A stretch of DNA of 64,000 bases from Rhodococcus sp. NBC_00297 (GTDB lineage: Bacteria > Actinomycetota > Actinomycetes > Mycobacteriales > Mycobacteriaceae). This document shows positions 17,243-25,803 of the stretch, piece after piece (within the stretch, counting starts at the first letter, position 1; each line of letters begins with the position of its first letter). The notes below the pieces were generated by a model. The model did no database searches. It saw only the letters and a program-made list of their open reading frames with translations, and was not told the origin of the DNA. Made by a program: the position numbers and the translations under genes. Location of the stretch: assembly GCF_036173065.1 (NCBI RefSeq), contig NZ_CP108041.1, forward strand, positions 2,607,001 to 2,671,000, given 5' to 3'.

Positions 17243-18220
17243 ATGCGTGCATTGGTGATCGAGGAGTTCGGCCGACCGGGAACCGTGCGGGAGATCGACC
17301 GTCCCGACGCGGCTCCCGACGGTGCGGTGATCCGGGTGGCCGCCACCGGGGTGTGCCGGAGTGACTGGCATGCCTGGCAGGGACACGACGGCGACGTGCG
17401 ACTGCCGTTCGTTCCGGGCCACGAGTTCGCGGGAACGGTCGTCGCCGTGGGTGCGGACGTCGACCGCGACTGGATCGGTCGTCGCGTCACCACCCCCTTC
17501 GTGTGTGCGTGTGGGTCGTGCCCGACGTGCGCTGCCGGCGACCACCAGGTGTGTCCCCGTCAGGAACAGCCCGGGTTCACCCACGACGGGTCGTACGCCG
17601 AGTTTGTCGCCGTCCGGTACGCCTCGACCAACCTGATCGCGTTGCCGGACGAGGTGTCGTTCGACGCGGCCGCCACTCTGGGATGCCGGTACGCGACCGC
17701 ATGGCGGGCGGTTCATCGCCGCGCCCGTGTAGTGGCAGGCGAGCGCGTCGCCGTCTACGGGTGCGGTGGGCTCGGCCTGTCCGCGGTGATCATCGCGTCC
17801 GGGGCCGGCGCGGAGGTGACGGCAGTGGATCGCTCCACCTCGGCGCTGGACCTGGCACGCCGACTGGGAGCAGCTCGGACGGTGCAGACGCCGGTCGACG
17901 ACATGCACGTCGCGCTGGAGTGCTCCGGGCATGCCGGGTTGGCGGACGAGGCGATCAGGGGTCTGCGACGGCGCGGTCGGCACGTGCAGATCGGGTTGCT
18001 TCCGGGCGGCGGGCACGTGTCGATGGACGTGGTGATCGCACGGGAGATCGACGTGCTCGGCAGCCACGGGCTGGCCGCCCACGAGTACCCCGAACTGTTG
18101 CGCACTCTCCCGCACGCCGCCGTGGAATCGATGATCGGAGGCCGCAGACGACTCGAGGACGCCCAGCTCGCGCTGGACGCCCTCGGTGAGTCTGCAGGAG
18201 TGACGCTGCTACTTCCCTGA
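17243..18220 (+). CDS. Zinc-dependent alcohol dehydrogenase (MDR family)
   Basis: 325 residues. Catalytic zinc site: GVCRSDWHAWQGH, then GHEFAG. Structural zinc site: four cysteines in CACGSCPTCAAGDHQVC. The Rossmann motif is VYGCGGLGLSAV, and the Asp of VTAVDRS suggests NAD rather than NADP. The enzyme oxidises a primary or secondary alcohol or reduces an aldehyde; substrate unknown. Start ATG 17243, immediately after a copy of the palindromic repeat. Confidence 0.88.
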   Translation: MRALVIEEFGRPGTVREIDRPDAAPDGAVIRVAATGVCRSDWHAWQGHDGDVRLPFVPGHEFAGTVVAVGADVDRDWIGRRVTTPFVCACGSCPTCAAGDHQVCPRQEQPGFTHDGSYAEFVAVRYASTNLIALPDEVSFDAAATLGCRYATAWRAVHRRARVVAGERVAVYGCGGLGLSAVIIASGAGAEVTAVDRSTSALDLARRLGAARTVQTPVDDMHVALECSGHAGLADEAIRGLRRRGRHVQIGLLPGGGHVSMDVVIAREIDVLGSHGLAAHEYPELLRTLPHAAVESMIGGRRRLEDAQLALDALGESAGVTLLLP

Positions 18221-18223
18221 CGG

Positions 18224-18268
18224 GAAGGCCGGAGGCCGGCCGATTCATGACCTGAAGGCCGGAGGCGT
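18224..18268. repeat. Two copies of the GGCCGGAGGC repeat
   Basis: A full core at about 18231-18243 and a partial one (GGCCGGAGGC) at about 18255-18264 fill the 47-bp gap between two converging stops. This is the same placement as the 13.2-kb array. Confidence 0.8.
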
Positions 18269-19395
18269 CAGTCCTTGCGGAGGTTCGTGCGGGGAATCTC
18301 CTCGGTACGGTCCGTCGTCCAGTCGTGGTCCGGTGCGGGTGAACCGGCGCCGGAGGTACGAGGTCCGGTCGTGGGTCCGTCGGCCACCGGACGTGTTCCG
18401 CGGGTGGTGCGGCCGCCGCGCAGGAGCAGCACGATGCCGACTGCCAGGAGGATGACGCCCAGAACGCCGGCGACGATCGGCACGGTGCGGCCGATCAGGG
18501 CGATCTGGTCCTTGCCGTCCTGTGCGCGACCGAGCTGGTAGGTGACGGTGTTGTCGTCGAAGCCGATGACGGCCTTGACGACGTCCACCTCGGGAGTTCC
18601 GGCGCGGCGTGCGTAGTACTGGTGCACGTCCTCCTGGCCCTTGACGATGACGCCGGTGACGGGCTCGACGTAGATGTCCCGGGTGTTCTCGTAGTACCGC
18701 GTCATCGTGATCGGCGTGGCGCCGCCGTCGACGCCCCACGTGCTCGCGGGGAGAGCAAGCTTGTTGGCCGGCGAGGGGACGACGGCGGACAGGTCCACCG
18801 CGGGGATGGTCTGCGTGTAGTGGTAGACCGTGACGCCCTCGATCTGCGTCTCCTCGACGAAGGTCATGTCGTAGCTCTCGCGGGCCACGGTGTCGAAGAA
18901 GGGGTAGGTCTGCTTCTGCGAGTCGAACGGGAACTTGTACTGCAGTCCGGTGTGCGGCACTTCCTCGGCCGGCTTGTCGGCCTGGCTCTGGATGGATCCG
19001 ACCGGGTCGACCGGCATGGAGGACACGCGGTCCAGGCTCACGCGGTCGACGGTCGCGGTGAGCAGACCGGTGTCACCCTGTCGATCGGTGCGTCGCAGCG
19101 ACGAGCCGGCCTGCACGGTGATGACGTCGGAGTTCGACGGCTCCTCCGTGGTGACGAAGCGCTGGGAGATCAGGGGGACGTTCTGATCCACGACGGCGGA
19201 ACCCGCTGTGAGCGAACGCGAATCGAGCACCGACCCGGTGCCGGTGGACACGCTGGTGATCTCGAGGTCCAGCGGCGTCTTCTCGAGGCGCCCGACCGTG
19301 TACAGCGGGATCAGGATCGCGATGACCAGGAAGAAAGCTCCGAGCCCGATGAGGATCGGCGGGATCACACGCGTCGGTGTGGATCTGTTCGCCAT
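18268..19395 (-). CDS. DUF3068/PorA-family envelope protein (Rv0227c-like)
   Basis: 375 residues from ATG 19393-19395, with AAAGGGGA upstream. One N-terminal membrane anchor (PPILIGLGAFFLVIAILIPL), a large exported beta-rich domain, a second hydrophobic helix near 310-335 (VPIVAGVLGVILLAVGIVLL) and a charged tail. This two-anchor layout is that of Pfam DUF3068, later named PorA, found only in mycolic-acid bacteria. M. tuberculosis Rv0227c has the same neighbours. Pore activity is not established for this protein. The open frame upstream of 19395 is spurious. Confidence 0.85.
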   Translation of the reverse strand: MANRSTPTRVIPPILIGLGAFFLVIAILIPLYTVGRLEKTPLDLEITSVSTGTGSVLDSRSLTAGSAVVDQNVPLISQRFVTTEEPSNSDVITVQAGSSLRRTDRQGDTGLLTATVDRVSLDRVSSMPVDPVGSIQSQADKPAEEVPHTGLQYKFPFDSQKQTYPFFDTVARESYDMTFVEETQIEGVTVYHYTQTIPAVDLSAVVPSPANKLALPASTWGVDGGATPITMTRYYENTRDIYVEPVTGVIVKGQEDVHQYYARRAGTPEVDVVKAVIGFDDNTVTYQLGRAQDGKDQIALIGRTVPIVAGVLGVILLAVGIVLLLRGGRTTRGTRPVADGPTTGPRTSGAGSPAPDHDWTTDRTEEIPRTNLRKD

Positions 19396-19511
19396 ACTGG
19401 AGGTCCCCTTTGTGCATTTGCACTTGTCAGTGCATACCGGCCGTGATGGGTCGAACACTAACGTATTGGGCCGCTCCGAGTTCGGGTGCGATGCGGCAGA
19501 CTCTCCTGACG
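19396..19511. promoter_or_regulatory. Divergent promoter region between the PorA-like gene and the acyltransferase
   Basis: 116 bp, noticeably less GC-rich than its surroundings. It holds a small palindrome GTGC-ATTT-GCAC at 19412-19423 with a further GTGCAT ten bases on, a possible operator. TAACGTATT near 19460 is a candidate -10 for the plus-strand gene. No factor can be named. Confidence 0.35.
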
Positions 19512-20780
19512 ATGACCACTGCAGAGAAGGCCCGCGTCGATCCGCGCATCGGCGGATTCGTGCCCGCGCTCGAGGGGATGCGCGGTCTCGCGGCCGTCGG
19601 CGTGCTGCTGACCCACGTCGCGTTCCAGACGGGATCGACGGGCACACCCCTCGTGGGCCCGCTGCTCGGCCGTCTCGATCTCGCGGTGGCCGTGTTCTTC
19701 GCGCTCTCGGGGTTCCTGCTGTGGCGACCCCACGCGGCCGCCGCGCGCGGCTCGCGGCCGAGGCCGTCCGTCCGTACCTATCTGGTGCACCGCGCGGCAC
19801 GCATCCTGCCCGCGTACTGGCTCGTGGTCGTCGTCGTGCTGGCCCTGCTGCCGGGTGCGGGTGGTGGCGTCCGGGTGTGGATCGCCAACCTGACCCTCGT
19901 GCAGGTGTTCGTCCCGTTGACGTTGACGCAGGGCATGACCCAGATGTGGTCGCTGTCGGTCGAGGTGGCGTTCTATCTGCTGCTCCCGTTCATCGGGGTC
20001 GCCATGGCCGCGCTCCGCGGACCTCGAGCCCGTCTGCGCACGCCGGTGCTGGTCGGGGTGTCCGCCCTGTCGCTCGGGTGGACCTTTCTCCCGATCTCCA
20101 CCGCGGACGGCGTGAATATCGAGAACTGGCTGCCCGGCTACCTGGCGTGGTTCGCGGCCGGGATGGTGGTGGCCGAGGCTGCTGCCGAGCTGGCGATACG
20201 CGAGACCCGATCAGACTCCGACCTGCCCGGTCGGTCCCGACCGGTCTCCGACCTGCCCGCTGTCCCGCTGGTCGTCCGGATCGCGAGCCGACGATGGTTG
20301 CTCACCGGCATCGCGGCGGTGGCCTTCGCGGCGTCGTCGACACCGATCGCGGGCGCGCAGGACCTCACGACGCCGGCGGCATGGCAGTTCGCGGTCAAGG
20401 TGGCCTTGGGCGCCGTCGTCGCGTTCTGTCTCATCGCGCCCCTGGCCGTCGGAACGGGTGTCCGTACCCGGTGGCTGTCGGGTCCGTTCGCGCTGATGAT
20501 CGGCCGGTGGTCCTACGGCATCTTCATCTGGCACCTCGCGGTGCTGGCCGTGGTGTTCCCTGTGCTGGGGGTGTCCCCGTTCGGCGGGCAGTTCCTCCTC
20601 GTCGCCGGTGCCACGGTCGTGTTGACGCTGCCGGTCGCCGCGGCGAGCTACGCGCTGGTGGAGGAGCCGGTCCGTGTCGCACTGCGTCGACGGGAAGCGC
20701 GCAGGGCCGACCGGATCCGGGCGAACGAGGGAAGCGCCGCGAGCGCCACGGCGCCGACGGATGCCAGCGCTGCGAGCTGA
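19512..20780 (+). CDS. Acyltransferase-3 family membrane protein (Rv0228-like)
   Basis: 422 residues, about ten membrane helices. The first helix carries ALEGMRGLAAVGVLLTH, with the Arg and catalytic His of the acyltransferase-3 (OafA/OatA-like) family. RPSVRTYLVHRAARILPAYW is the second conserved Arg-rich loop. Such proteins move acyl groups from the cytosol onto extracellular glycans. It matches Rv0228 in position. Start ATG 19512; upstream in-frame codons lie in the divergent promoter region. Its last 133 bp overlap the 3' end of aftD on the other strand. Confidence 0.85.
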   Translation: MTTAEKARVDPRIGGFVPALEGMRGLAAVGVLLTHVAFQTGSTGTPLVGPLLGRLDLAVAVFFALSGFLLWRPHAAAARGSRPRPSVRTYLVHRAARILPAYWLVVVVVLALLPGAGGGVRVWIANLTLVQVFVPLTLTQGMTQMWSLSVEVAFYLLLPFIGVAMAALRGPRARLRTPVLVGVSALSLGWTFLPISTADGVNIENWLPGYLAWFAAGMVVAEAAAELAIRETRSDSDLPGRSRPVSDLPAVPLVVRIASRRWLLTGIAAVAFAASSTPIAGAQDLTTPAAWQFAVKVALGAVVAFCLIAPLAVGTGVRTRWLSGPFALMIGRWSYGIFIWHLAVLAVVFPVLGVSPFGGQFLLVAGATVVLTLPVAAASYALVEEPVRVALRRREARRADRIRANEGSAASATAPTDASAAS

Positions 20781-23700
20781 ATGACGGCCGAGTGGCCGAC
20801 GTAGCCGTCGGGATCACGCCAGGGGCCGGTCGACAGCATCGCCCCGGCGACACTGAGTCCGAGCCCCGCGATCGCGACGAGCACACGACCGCGGACACGG
20901 GCTCCCCAGCGATGGTCGACGGCGGCGACCGCGACGGTGAGAACCGCCAGCCAGCCGAGTGCGGCGGGCCCACCGATGACCCACACGGCGGCGAACAGCC
21001 CCGCGTGGCCGACGAGGGCGGGTTGCCAGGTGGGTGTCGGTGCCGTCGCGGGGTCCGACGGGCGGCGCCGCATCGTCATCACGGCCAGAGCCGCGAGAAG
21101 CGCCAGGCCCGCGACGATCGCCGTGCGGTACCAGGTGTCGGCGGGGAACGTCAGGGTCACCTCGCCCGAGAGGCCGGCGGGGAGAATCCACCCTTGCTGC
21201 CACCCGTTCACGATCACCGGGGCGAGCACCTCTCCGTCCGGGCGCGTGGCCACCCATCCCGGGTTGGTGCTCTCGGGCACCACGAGAATGCGCTGAGTCG
21301 AGGACCCGGTCACGACGACGCGGCGGGAGTCGGCGGTCCACTCGTCCGCGGTGACCGCCACGGGCGTGGGGCCGGTGTGGGGGAACGCAGCGAGCGGTGC
21401 CGTGCGCAGCACGACGCTGTCGACGACGAAGGCGTCGCCCGGGTCCACCGACACGGACTGCGAACCCGAGGGCAGCGGAACAGGATTGGAGACGTTCGCC
21501 GCGACGGGGACATCGCCCTCGCAGAGAGACGCACGGATCGGTGCGCCGGTGGCCAACGCCCCGGCCGTCGTCGAGACGGCGGTGCGGACGAGCTGATCCG
21601 CGATGGTCAGGGTGGGGCCGGTCGCGCACGACGTCACGATCGGGCGGTCGGGATCGAACGCCGCCCCCGCGGACGCGGTACCGGATCCGGAGAGCACCGT
21701 GATCTCGGCCAGACCGGGAGGCCGTACCTGGTCGAATCCCAGTGCCGTGCGGTCGAGTACGTCGTCCCAGTCCAGCAGCGAGACGGTGATCCGGTCGGTC
21801 ACCGCCGGTTCGAGGGACACTCTGGTGTCGCCGTCCGCGTCGACGTCGCGGACCTGGGGGCCGGTCCCGAGGTTCACCGCGATTTTGGTCGGATGAGACG
21901 GCAGTGCGCCGAGGCTCTGGGCAACGTCGAGCCCGTCGATTGAAACGGGTTGCGGCAGTTCGAGAGTGACGGTGGGATACGTTCCGGCCCGGCCCTCGAT
22001 CGAGTCCTGACTCGCGGTCCAGGACGTGCGGTCGTCGCCGTCCGTGAGGGCGAAGGTCGACCCCCGGACGTCGGTGACCTCGGCCGCACCCCGAGCCCGC
22101 GGACGTGTGGCGTCCTGCAGGAGATCCTCCAGCGCGGACGACTGACGCGAGCGCAGCCAGAGTTCGGGAGTCACCGCCGTGCCACTGGGAACCGAGAGCG
22201 TGCGCTGGAAACTGTCGAGTTCCTCGGGTTCGACGGCCACGCCACCCGCGCAGCGCACTCGATCGGGCGTGTCGACGCAGCCTGTCCGGCCCGGAAGCTC
22301 CTGTGTCAGATTCCATCCCGTCACCGTGACGCCGTCGGCCGGAGCCGGCATCTCCGTGAGGTGCCGGACGACCACCGGTGTCGGCGCATCGGGATCCGTG
22401 TAATCGGTGAGGCGAAGGTCGCTGACGCCGAACTGTGCTCCGACCGAACCGTTCTCGGTCTCGGTGGCTGTCACCCGGATCCGCGTCGTCGTGCCGGCAG
22501 GCAGTGAGACGGTCACCGGATCGCCCGGTTCGGTGATGCGTGCGGCTGCGGTCCCGTTGTCGGTCTCGATCTCGACCCATTTCACCGGTGATCCCAGAGC
22601 GCCGGGGCTGGTGCGGAAGTCGAGCAGGCCGGACTGCACCGGGCGATCGAGGTCGAGCTGGATCCACTGACCGACCGAGCTCTCGAGGCCGTTGCTCACC
22701 CAACTCGTCGCGGCGTCGCCGTCGACGGCCGCCGCCGGACCGTTGCCGGGCGAGGCGCCGCCGAACTGGGTGGCGTCCGATGCCGAGGAGGAGACGGACA
22801 CCCGGGCACCGGACCACGCGCCCTCGACCAGCGGCGCACCGTCGACCGGATAGTCGGGCACGAGATTGAGTGTGCGGCGGGGATCGTCGGGTGTGCGCAG
22901 GGCGCTGCTGTGATCGTCGACGGAGCCGAAGTCGACCTCGCGGTTCATCGGGGTGTCCGTCACCAGGACGTCGTCGACCGTGAGCCCGGCGGCCCGGGCG
23001 TCGCCGTCGAGAAGTACCGGTCCCGCCGGAGTCGGGTCCAGGCCGCCGCGCTCGCGGTGCTCGTTCAGGCGAGCGAGGACCTCGGGCCCGCCCTGCACTC
23101 GGGGCACGTCGTCGGCCACCACCGTGTACGGGCCGTCGACGGCGGGGGTGCCGGGTGTCGCCTCGAAGATCTCGATCGCGGGATAGGTGGGGCGCAGGTC
23201 GGAGTCGGCGACGATGCCGTCCACCCGTCCGGGCCCGATGTCGTCGCCGAAGGTCGCGACCCGCTCGAGCCCGGGCGAGTTCTCGATGCTCTGGTGCGCC
23301 AGCGAGGTCCGGGTCGAACGCGACGTCTCGGGGTCGAGATCGTTGCGCATCACCAAGTAGCGGACGTTCATCGATGCCAGCGTGTCGGCGAGTCCGTCGG
23401 ACGGTCTGCCGTCCGCGAGAAGCCGCTGCACCGAGTCGAGGGCGCGGATCGCGCCGGGCGGCACCAACGGGACCGCGTCACGGACGGCCCACGGCGAGGC
23501 CGCCAACGCCTGCAACGGTTCGTCCCGCGTCAGCCCCCACAGCTGAGCGGCCAGGGGCGCACCGGGAACGACGAGCGCGCGGGACTCCTCGGCTCCGGTG
23601 CCCGCGTGGTCGGCCAACCAGCCCGCCGCGTCGGACCATTCGGCCGGAACGGCCTCGTATGCGCCCCGCGGCGCGAGCCGCCCGGTCCAGGCCAGCGAGG

Positions 23701-24961
23701 TCGAGACGGTGAGTGCCACCAGGACGAGTGCGGCGAAAGCGACGAGGGGCTCCCGTTCCGGGTGCGACGCCGCGCGACGCCAGCGAGGCGACGGCACCGA
23801 ACCCGGCAGCGGCACCTGCGCCAGCAACTGTGCGAGGCCCAGCGCCAACGGCAGTCGGATCACCGGTTCCAGCTTGTGGATGTTGCGCAGCGGCGCACCG
23901 GAGGTGTCGAGGAACAGTCGCACCTGCTCGGAGACGGGGGAGGCCAGTCCGCCGACGTACCCGGCGGTCATGCCCACGAGCCCGATCAGCAGCACCAGGG
24001 TCAGCCGACCGCGTGCCGGCATCGACCGCATGCAGAGCCCGGCCATTCCCGCCGCGGCCACGACGGCAGAGGCGATCACCGCGGCGGGTTGTGTCACCAC
24101 CACAGCGCCGGCGATGCGTTCCGGCGAGACGAACGGTGTCCAGCTGCTCGTGCCGCGCAGGACCTCCACCAGCGAGGCCCACTGCGTCGTCGTGCCGGCC
24201 GACTCGATGTAGTCGAGGAACGGTGGACTGACGCCGCGCAGAATGAAGAGGGGAACCAGCCACCACGTCGTCGCGGCGACGAGACACCCGATCCACCACA
24301 GCGAGAACCGGCGCCACCGGGCGTCCGGCCTGTGCGCGAGCCACCACACGATCGCCACGAGGGTGGCCGCCGCCGTCGCCACGGCGTTCACGGCACCCAT
24401 CGCCGCGACGGCCAGCGCCGAACACGCGGCGGCGCGCGGAATGCTCACGGAGCGGCCGGAGAAGACGCGGACCAGGGGGATCAGTACCCATGGTGCCAGC
24501 ATCATCGGCAGTGACTCGGAACTGATCGACCCCAGGGTGGTGATCACCCGCGGAGCGAGGACGAACGCGAGCGCACCCACCACCCGCGACCCGCGGCTCC
24601 CGACCCCGAGGGCCTCGCACAACCGCAGGACACCCCAGAACCCGAGAAAGATCAGCACCGCCCACCACAGGCGCTGCGTCACCCACCCGGGCAGCCCCAG
24701 CACGTCACCGAGGGCGAAGAACGACCCGTGCGGGAAGAAGTAGCCGTACGCCTGGTTCTGTACCTGTCCGAAGGTGGCGTCGGACGTCCACAGATGGGAC
24801 GCACGCGAGAGGAACCCCAGCGGGTTCTGCGTCAGGTCGTACTTGGTGTCGGCGACGGTGAGGCCGGGAGCCTGCAGGAACGCCAGGATCAGCGCACCGA
24901 CCGCGGAGAAGAAACGCCACCGGGCCCCTACGGGCGCGGTGACGGGAGCATCGGACGTCAG
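20648..24961 (-). CDS. aftD: Arabinofuranosyltransferase AftD, probable CTG start
   Basis: 1437 residues if read from the CTG at 24959-24961. AftD is a GT-C enzyme adding arabinofuranose to arabinogalactan and lipoarabinomannan. Residues 16-32 form the first membrane helix and 33-88 a periplasmic loop with TVADTKYDLTQNPLGFL and FGQVQNQAYGYFFPHG, which I recognise from AftD. About ten helices follow to residue 430. The long periplasmic part has discoidin-like carbohydrate-binding modules (AATSWVSNGLESSVGQWIQL; LTDGDDRTSWTASQD), then C-terminal helices. No ATG, GTG or TTG is in frame before the GTG at 24703, which would remove 86 residues including the first helix and the Asp-rich loop. The CTG overlaps the upstream DUF2613 stop (CTGA), fitting translational coupling. 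Confidence 0.9.
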   Translation of the reverse strand: MTSDAPVTAPVGARWRFFSAVGALILAFLQAPGLTVADTKYDLTQNPLGFLSRASHLWTSDATFGQVQNQAYGYFFPHGSFFALGDVLGLPGWVTQRLWWAVLIFLGFWGVLRLCEALGVGSRGSRVVGALAFVLAPRVITTLGSISSESLPMMLAPWVLIPLVRVFSGRSVSIPRAAACSALAVAAMGAVNAVATAAATLVAIVWWLAHRPDARWRRFSLWWIGCLVAATTWWLVPLFILRGVSPPFLDYIESAGTTTQWASLVEVLRGTSSWTPFVSPERIAGAVVVTQPAAVIASAVVAAAGMAGLCMRSMPARGRLTLVLLIGLVGMTAGYVGGLASPVSEQVRLFLDTSGAPLRNIHKLEPVIRLPLALGLAQLLAQVPLPGSVPSPRWRRAASHPEREPLVAFAALVLVALTVSTSLAWTGRLAPRGAYEAVPAEWSDAAGWLADHAGTGAEESRALVVPGAPLAAQLWGLTRDEPLQALAASPWAVRDAVPLVPPGAIRALDSVQRLLADGRPSDGLADTLASMNVRYLVMRNDLDPETSRSTRTSLAHQSIENSPGLERVATFGDDIGPGRVDGIVADSDLRPTYPAIEIFEATPGTPAVDGPYTVVADDVPRVQGGPEVLARLNEHRERGGLDPTPAGPVLLDGDARAAGLTVDDVLVTDTPMNREVDFGSVDDHSSALRTPDDPRRTLNLVPDYPVDGAPLVEGAWSGARVSVSSSASDATQFGGASPGNGPAAAVDGDAATSWVSNGLESSVGQWIQLDLDRPVQSGLLDFRTSPGALGSPVKWVEIETDNGTAAARITEPGDPVTVSLPAGTTTRIRVTATETENGSVGAQFGVSDLRLTDYTDPDAPTPVVVRHLTEMPAPADGVTVTGWNLTQELPGRTGCVDTPDRVRCAGGVAVEPEELDSFQRTLSVPSGTAVTPELWLRSRQSSALEDLLQDATRPRARGAAEVTDVRGSTFALTDGDDRTSWTASQDSIEGRAGTYPTVTLELPQPVSIDGLDVAQSLGALPSHPTKIAVNLGTGPQVRDVDADGDTRVSLEPAVTDRITVSLLDWDDVLDRTALGFDQVRPPGLAEITVLSGSGTASAGAAFDPDRPIVTSCATGPTLTIADQLVRTAVSTTAGALATGAPIRASLCEGDVPVAANVSNPVPLPSGSQSVSVDPGDAFVVDSVVLRTAPLAAFPHTGPTPVAVTADEWTADSRRVVVTGSSTQRILVVPESTNPGWVATRPDGEVLAPVIVNGWQQGWILPAGLSGEVTLTFPADTWYRTAIVAGLALLAALAVMTMRRRPSDPATAPTPTWQPALVGHAGLFAAVWVIGGPAALGWLAVLTVAVAAVDHRWGARVRGRVLVAIAGLGLSVAGAMLSTGPWRDPDGYVGHSAVIQLAALASVGAVALAALPSFARIRSALRASRRRSATRTGSSTSA

Positions 24962-25119
24962 CGGCTGCCGTACTCGACCTGGTTGAGGAGGGAGGACTCG
25001 GCGTTACCGGAACGATCGACCTCGGGGCGGGTGTCGGACGAGGCGGCGGCAGTGGCGCCGAACACCACGGCCACTCCCAGCACGACGCCGATGACGGCAC
25101 TGATCGCTGCGGATTTCAC
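24958..25119 (-). CDS. DUF2613 micro-protein (Rv0236A-like)
   Basis: 53 residues. It begins GTG (25117-25119): VKSAAISAVIGVVLGVAVV is a signal peptide or single membrane anchor, followed by a short exported tail ending SLLNQVEYGSR. The length, the single hydrophobic segment, and the tail motif (Gly-Asn-Ala-x-x-x-x-Leu-Leu-Asn-x-Val-x-Tyr-Gly) match DUF2613 and its M. tuberculosis member Rv0236A, which lies immediately before aftD. The stop overlaps the inferred CTG start of aftD. A role in AftD stability or membrane insertion is a reasonable guess from the coupling, but untested. Confidence 0.85.
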   Translation of the reverse strand: MKSAAISAVIGVVLGVAVVFGATAAASSDTRPEVDRSGNAESSLLNQVEYGSR

Positions 25120-25138
25120 GAGCAGAACCTATCACTTC

Positions 25139-25250
25139 GACTGGCCTCCGGCCTGCCCGTTCACCTCGACCGGCCTCCGGCCTGCCCGTTCACCTCGACC
25201 GGCCTCCGGCCTACCCGTTCACCTCGACCGGCCTCCGGCCTGCCCGTCAC
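25139..25250. repeat. Four tandem 29-bp units of the palindromic repeat (opposite orientation)
   Basis: Units start at 25139, 25168, 25197 and 25226 with a strict 29-bp period. Each contains GGCCTCCGGCC, the reverse complement of the core seen near 13, 17 and 18 kb, plus CCCGTTCACCTCGAC. The array fills the gap between the DUF2613 gene and the universal stress protein gene, stopping at the latter's stop codon. There are no unique spacers, so it is not a CRISPR array. Confidence 0.88.
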
Positions 25251-25718
25251 TCATCTGCCGGGCGGCACGATCAGTACAGGGCGATGGCTGTGCTTGAGCA
25301 CGAGATCGGCACAGGACGACTGCAGCAGCGACCGCAGACCGGTCCGGCCGCGTGTCCCGGTGACGATGATGTCGGCGTTCACCTCGTCCGCCGTCTCGAC
25401 GATGGTGGTCCAGATGGCGGAGTGCGACTCCTCGCAGCGCCCGTCGGCGTTGATGCCGGCGCGGACGGCCAGCTCGAGGCCCTCGCTGTTGGTGACCTTC
25501 GCGTCGGCGAGTGCGATGTCCTCGGTCTGCTCGTCCGGCAGCCACTCCGGCGCCATCACTCCGGACAGGCCGGACATGCGGGCCGCCTGTCGCACCATCG
25601 GTTCCCACGCGGTGAGCACGATGGCGCGTTTCGCCTGGAGGAATCTGCCGGCGTAGTCCACCGCCCTGCGCGCATTGTCCGAACCGTCGTACGCGATCAA
25701 CATGACGTCACACGACAT
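25251..25718 (-). CDS. Universal stress protein (UspA family)
   Basis: 155 residues from ATG 25716-25718, with GGAGG 6 bases upstream; the longer open frame is spurious. The family start MLIAYDGSDNARRAVDYAG and end ADIIVTGTRGRTGLRSLL are clear. The ATP-binding pattern G-2x-G-9x-G(S/T) is broken: G121 and G124 are present but residue 134 is Ser, so nucleotide binding may be weak or absent. Cytoplasmic, likely a dimer. Divergent from the lpqI-like gene. Confidence 0.87.
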   Translation of the reverse strand: MSCDVMLIAYDGSDNARRAVDYAGRFLQAKRAIVLTAWEPMVRQAARMSGLSGVMAPEWLPDEQTEDIALADAKVTNSEGLELAVRAGINADGRCEESHSAIWTTIVETADEVNADIIVTGTRGRTGLRSLLQSSCADLVLKHSHRPVLIVPPGR

Positions 25719-25803
25719 GAGAGCCTCCAGGCTTGTGGCGGTGGCTGACGATCTTACCGTCGCGGTCGGGTTGCGGGGAGACTCACGCGATAACGTTTCG
25801 GGT

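Noticed and set aside
24701..24703. GTG as the start of aftD
   Set aside because: It would remove 86 residues that clearly encode the first membrane helix and conserved loop of AftD.
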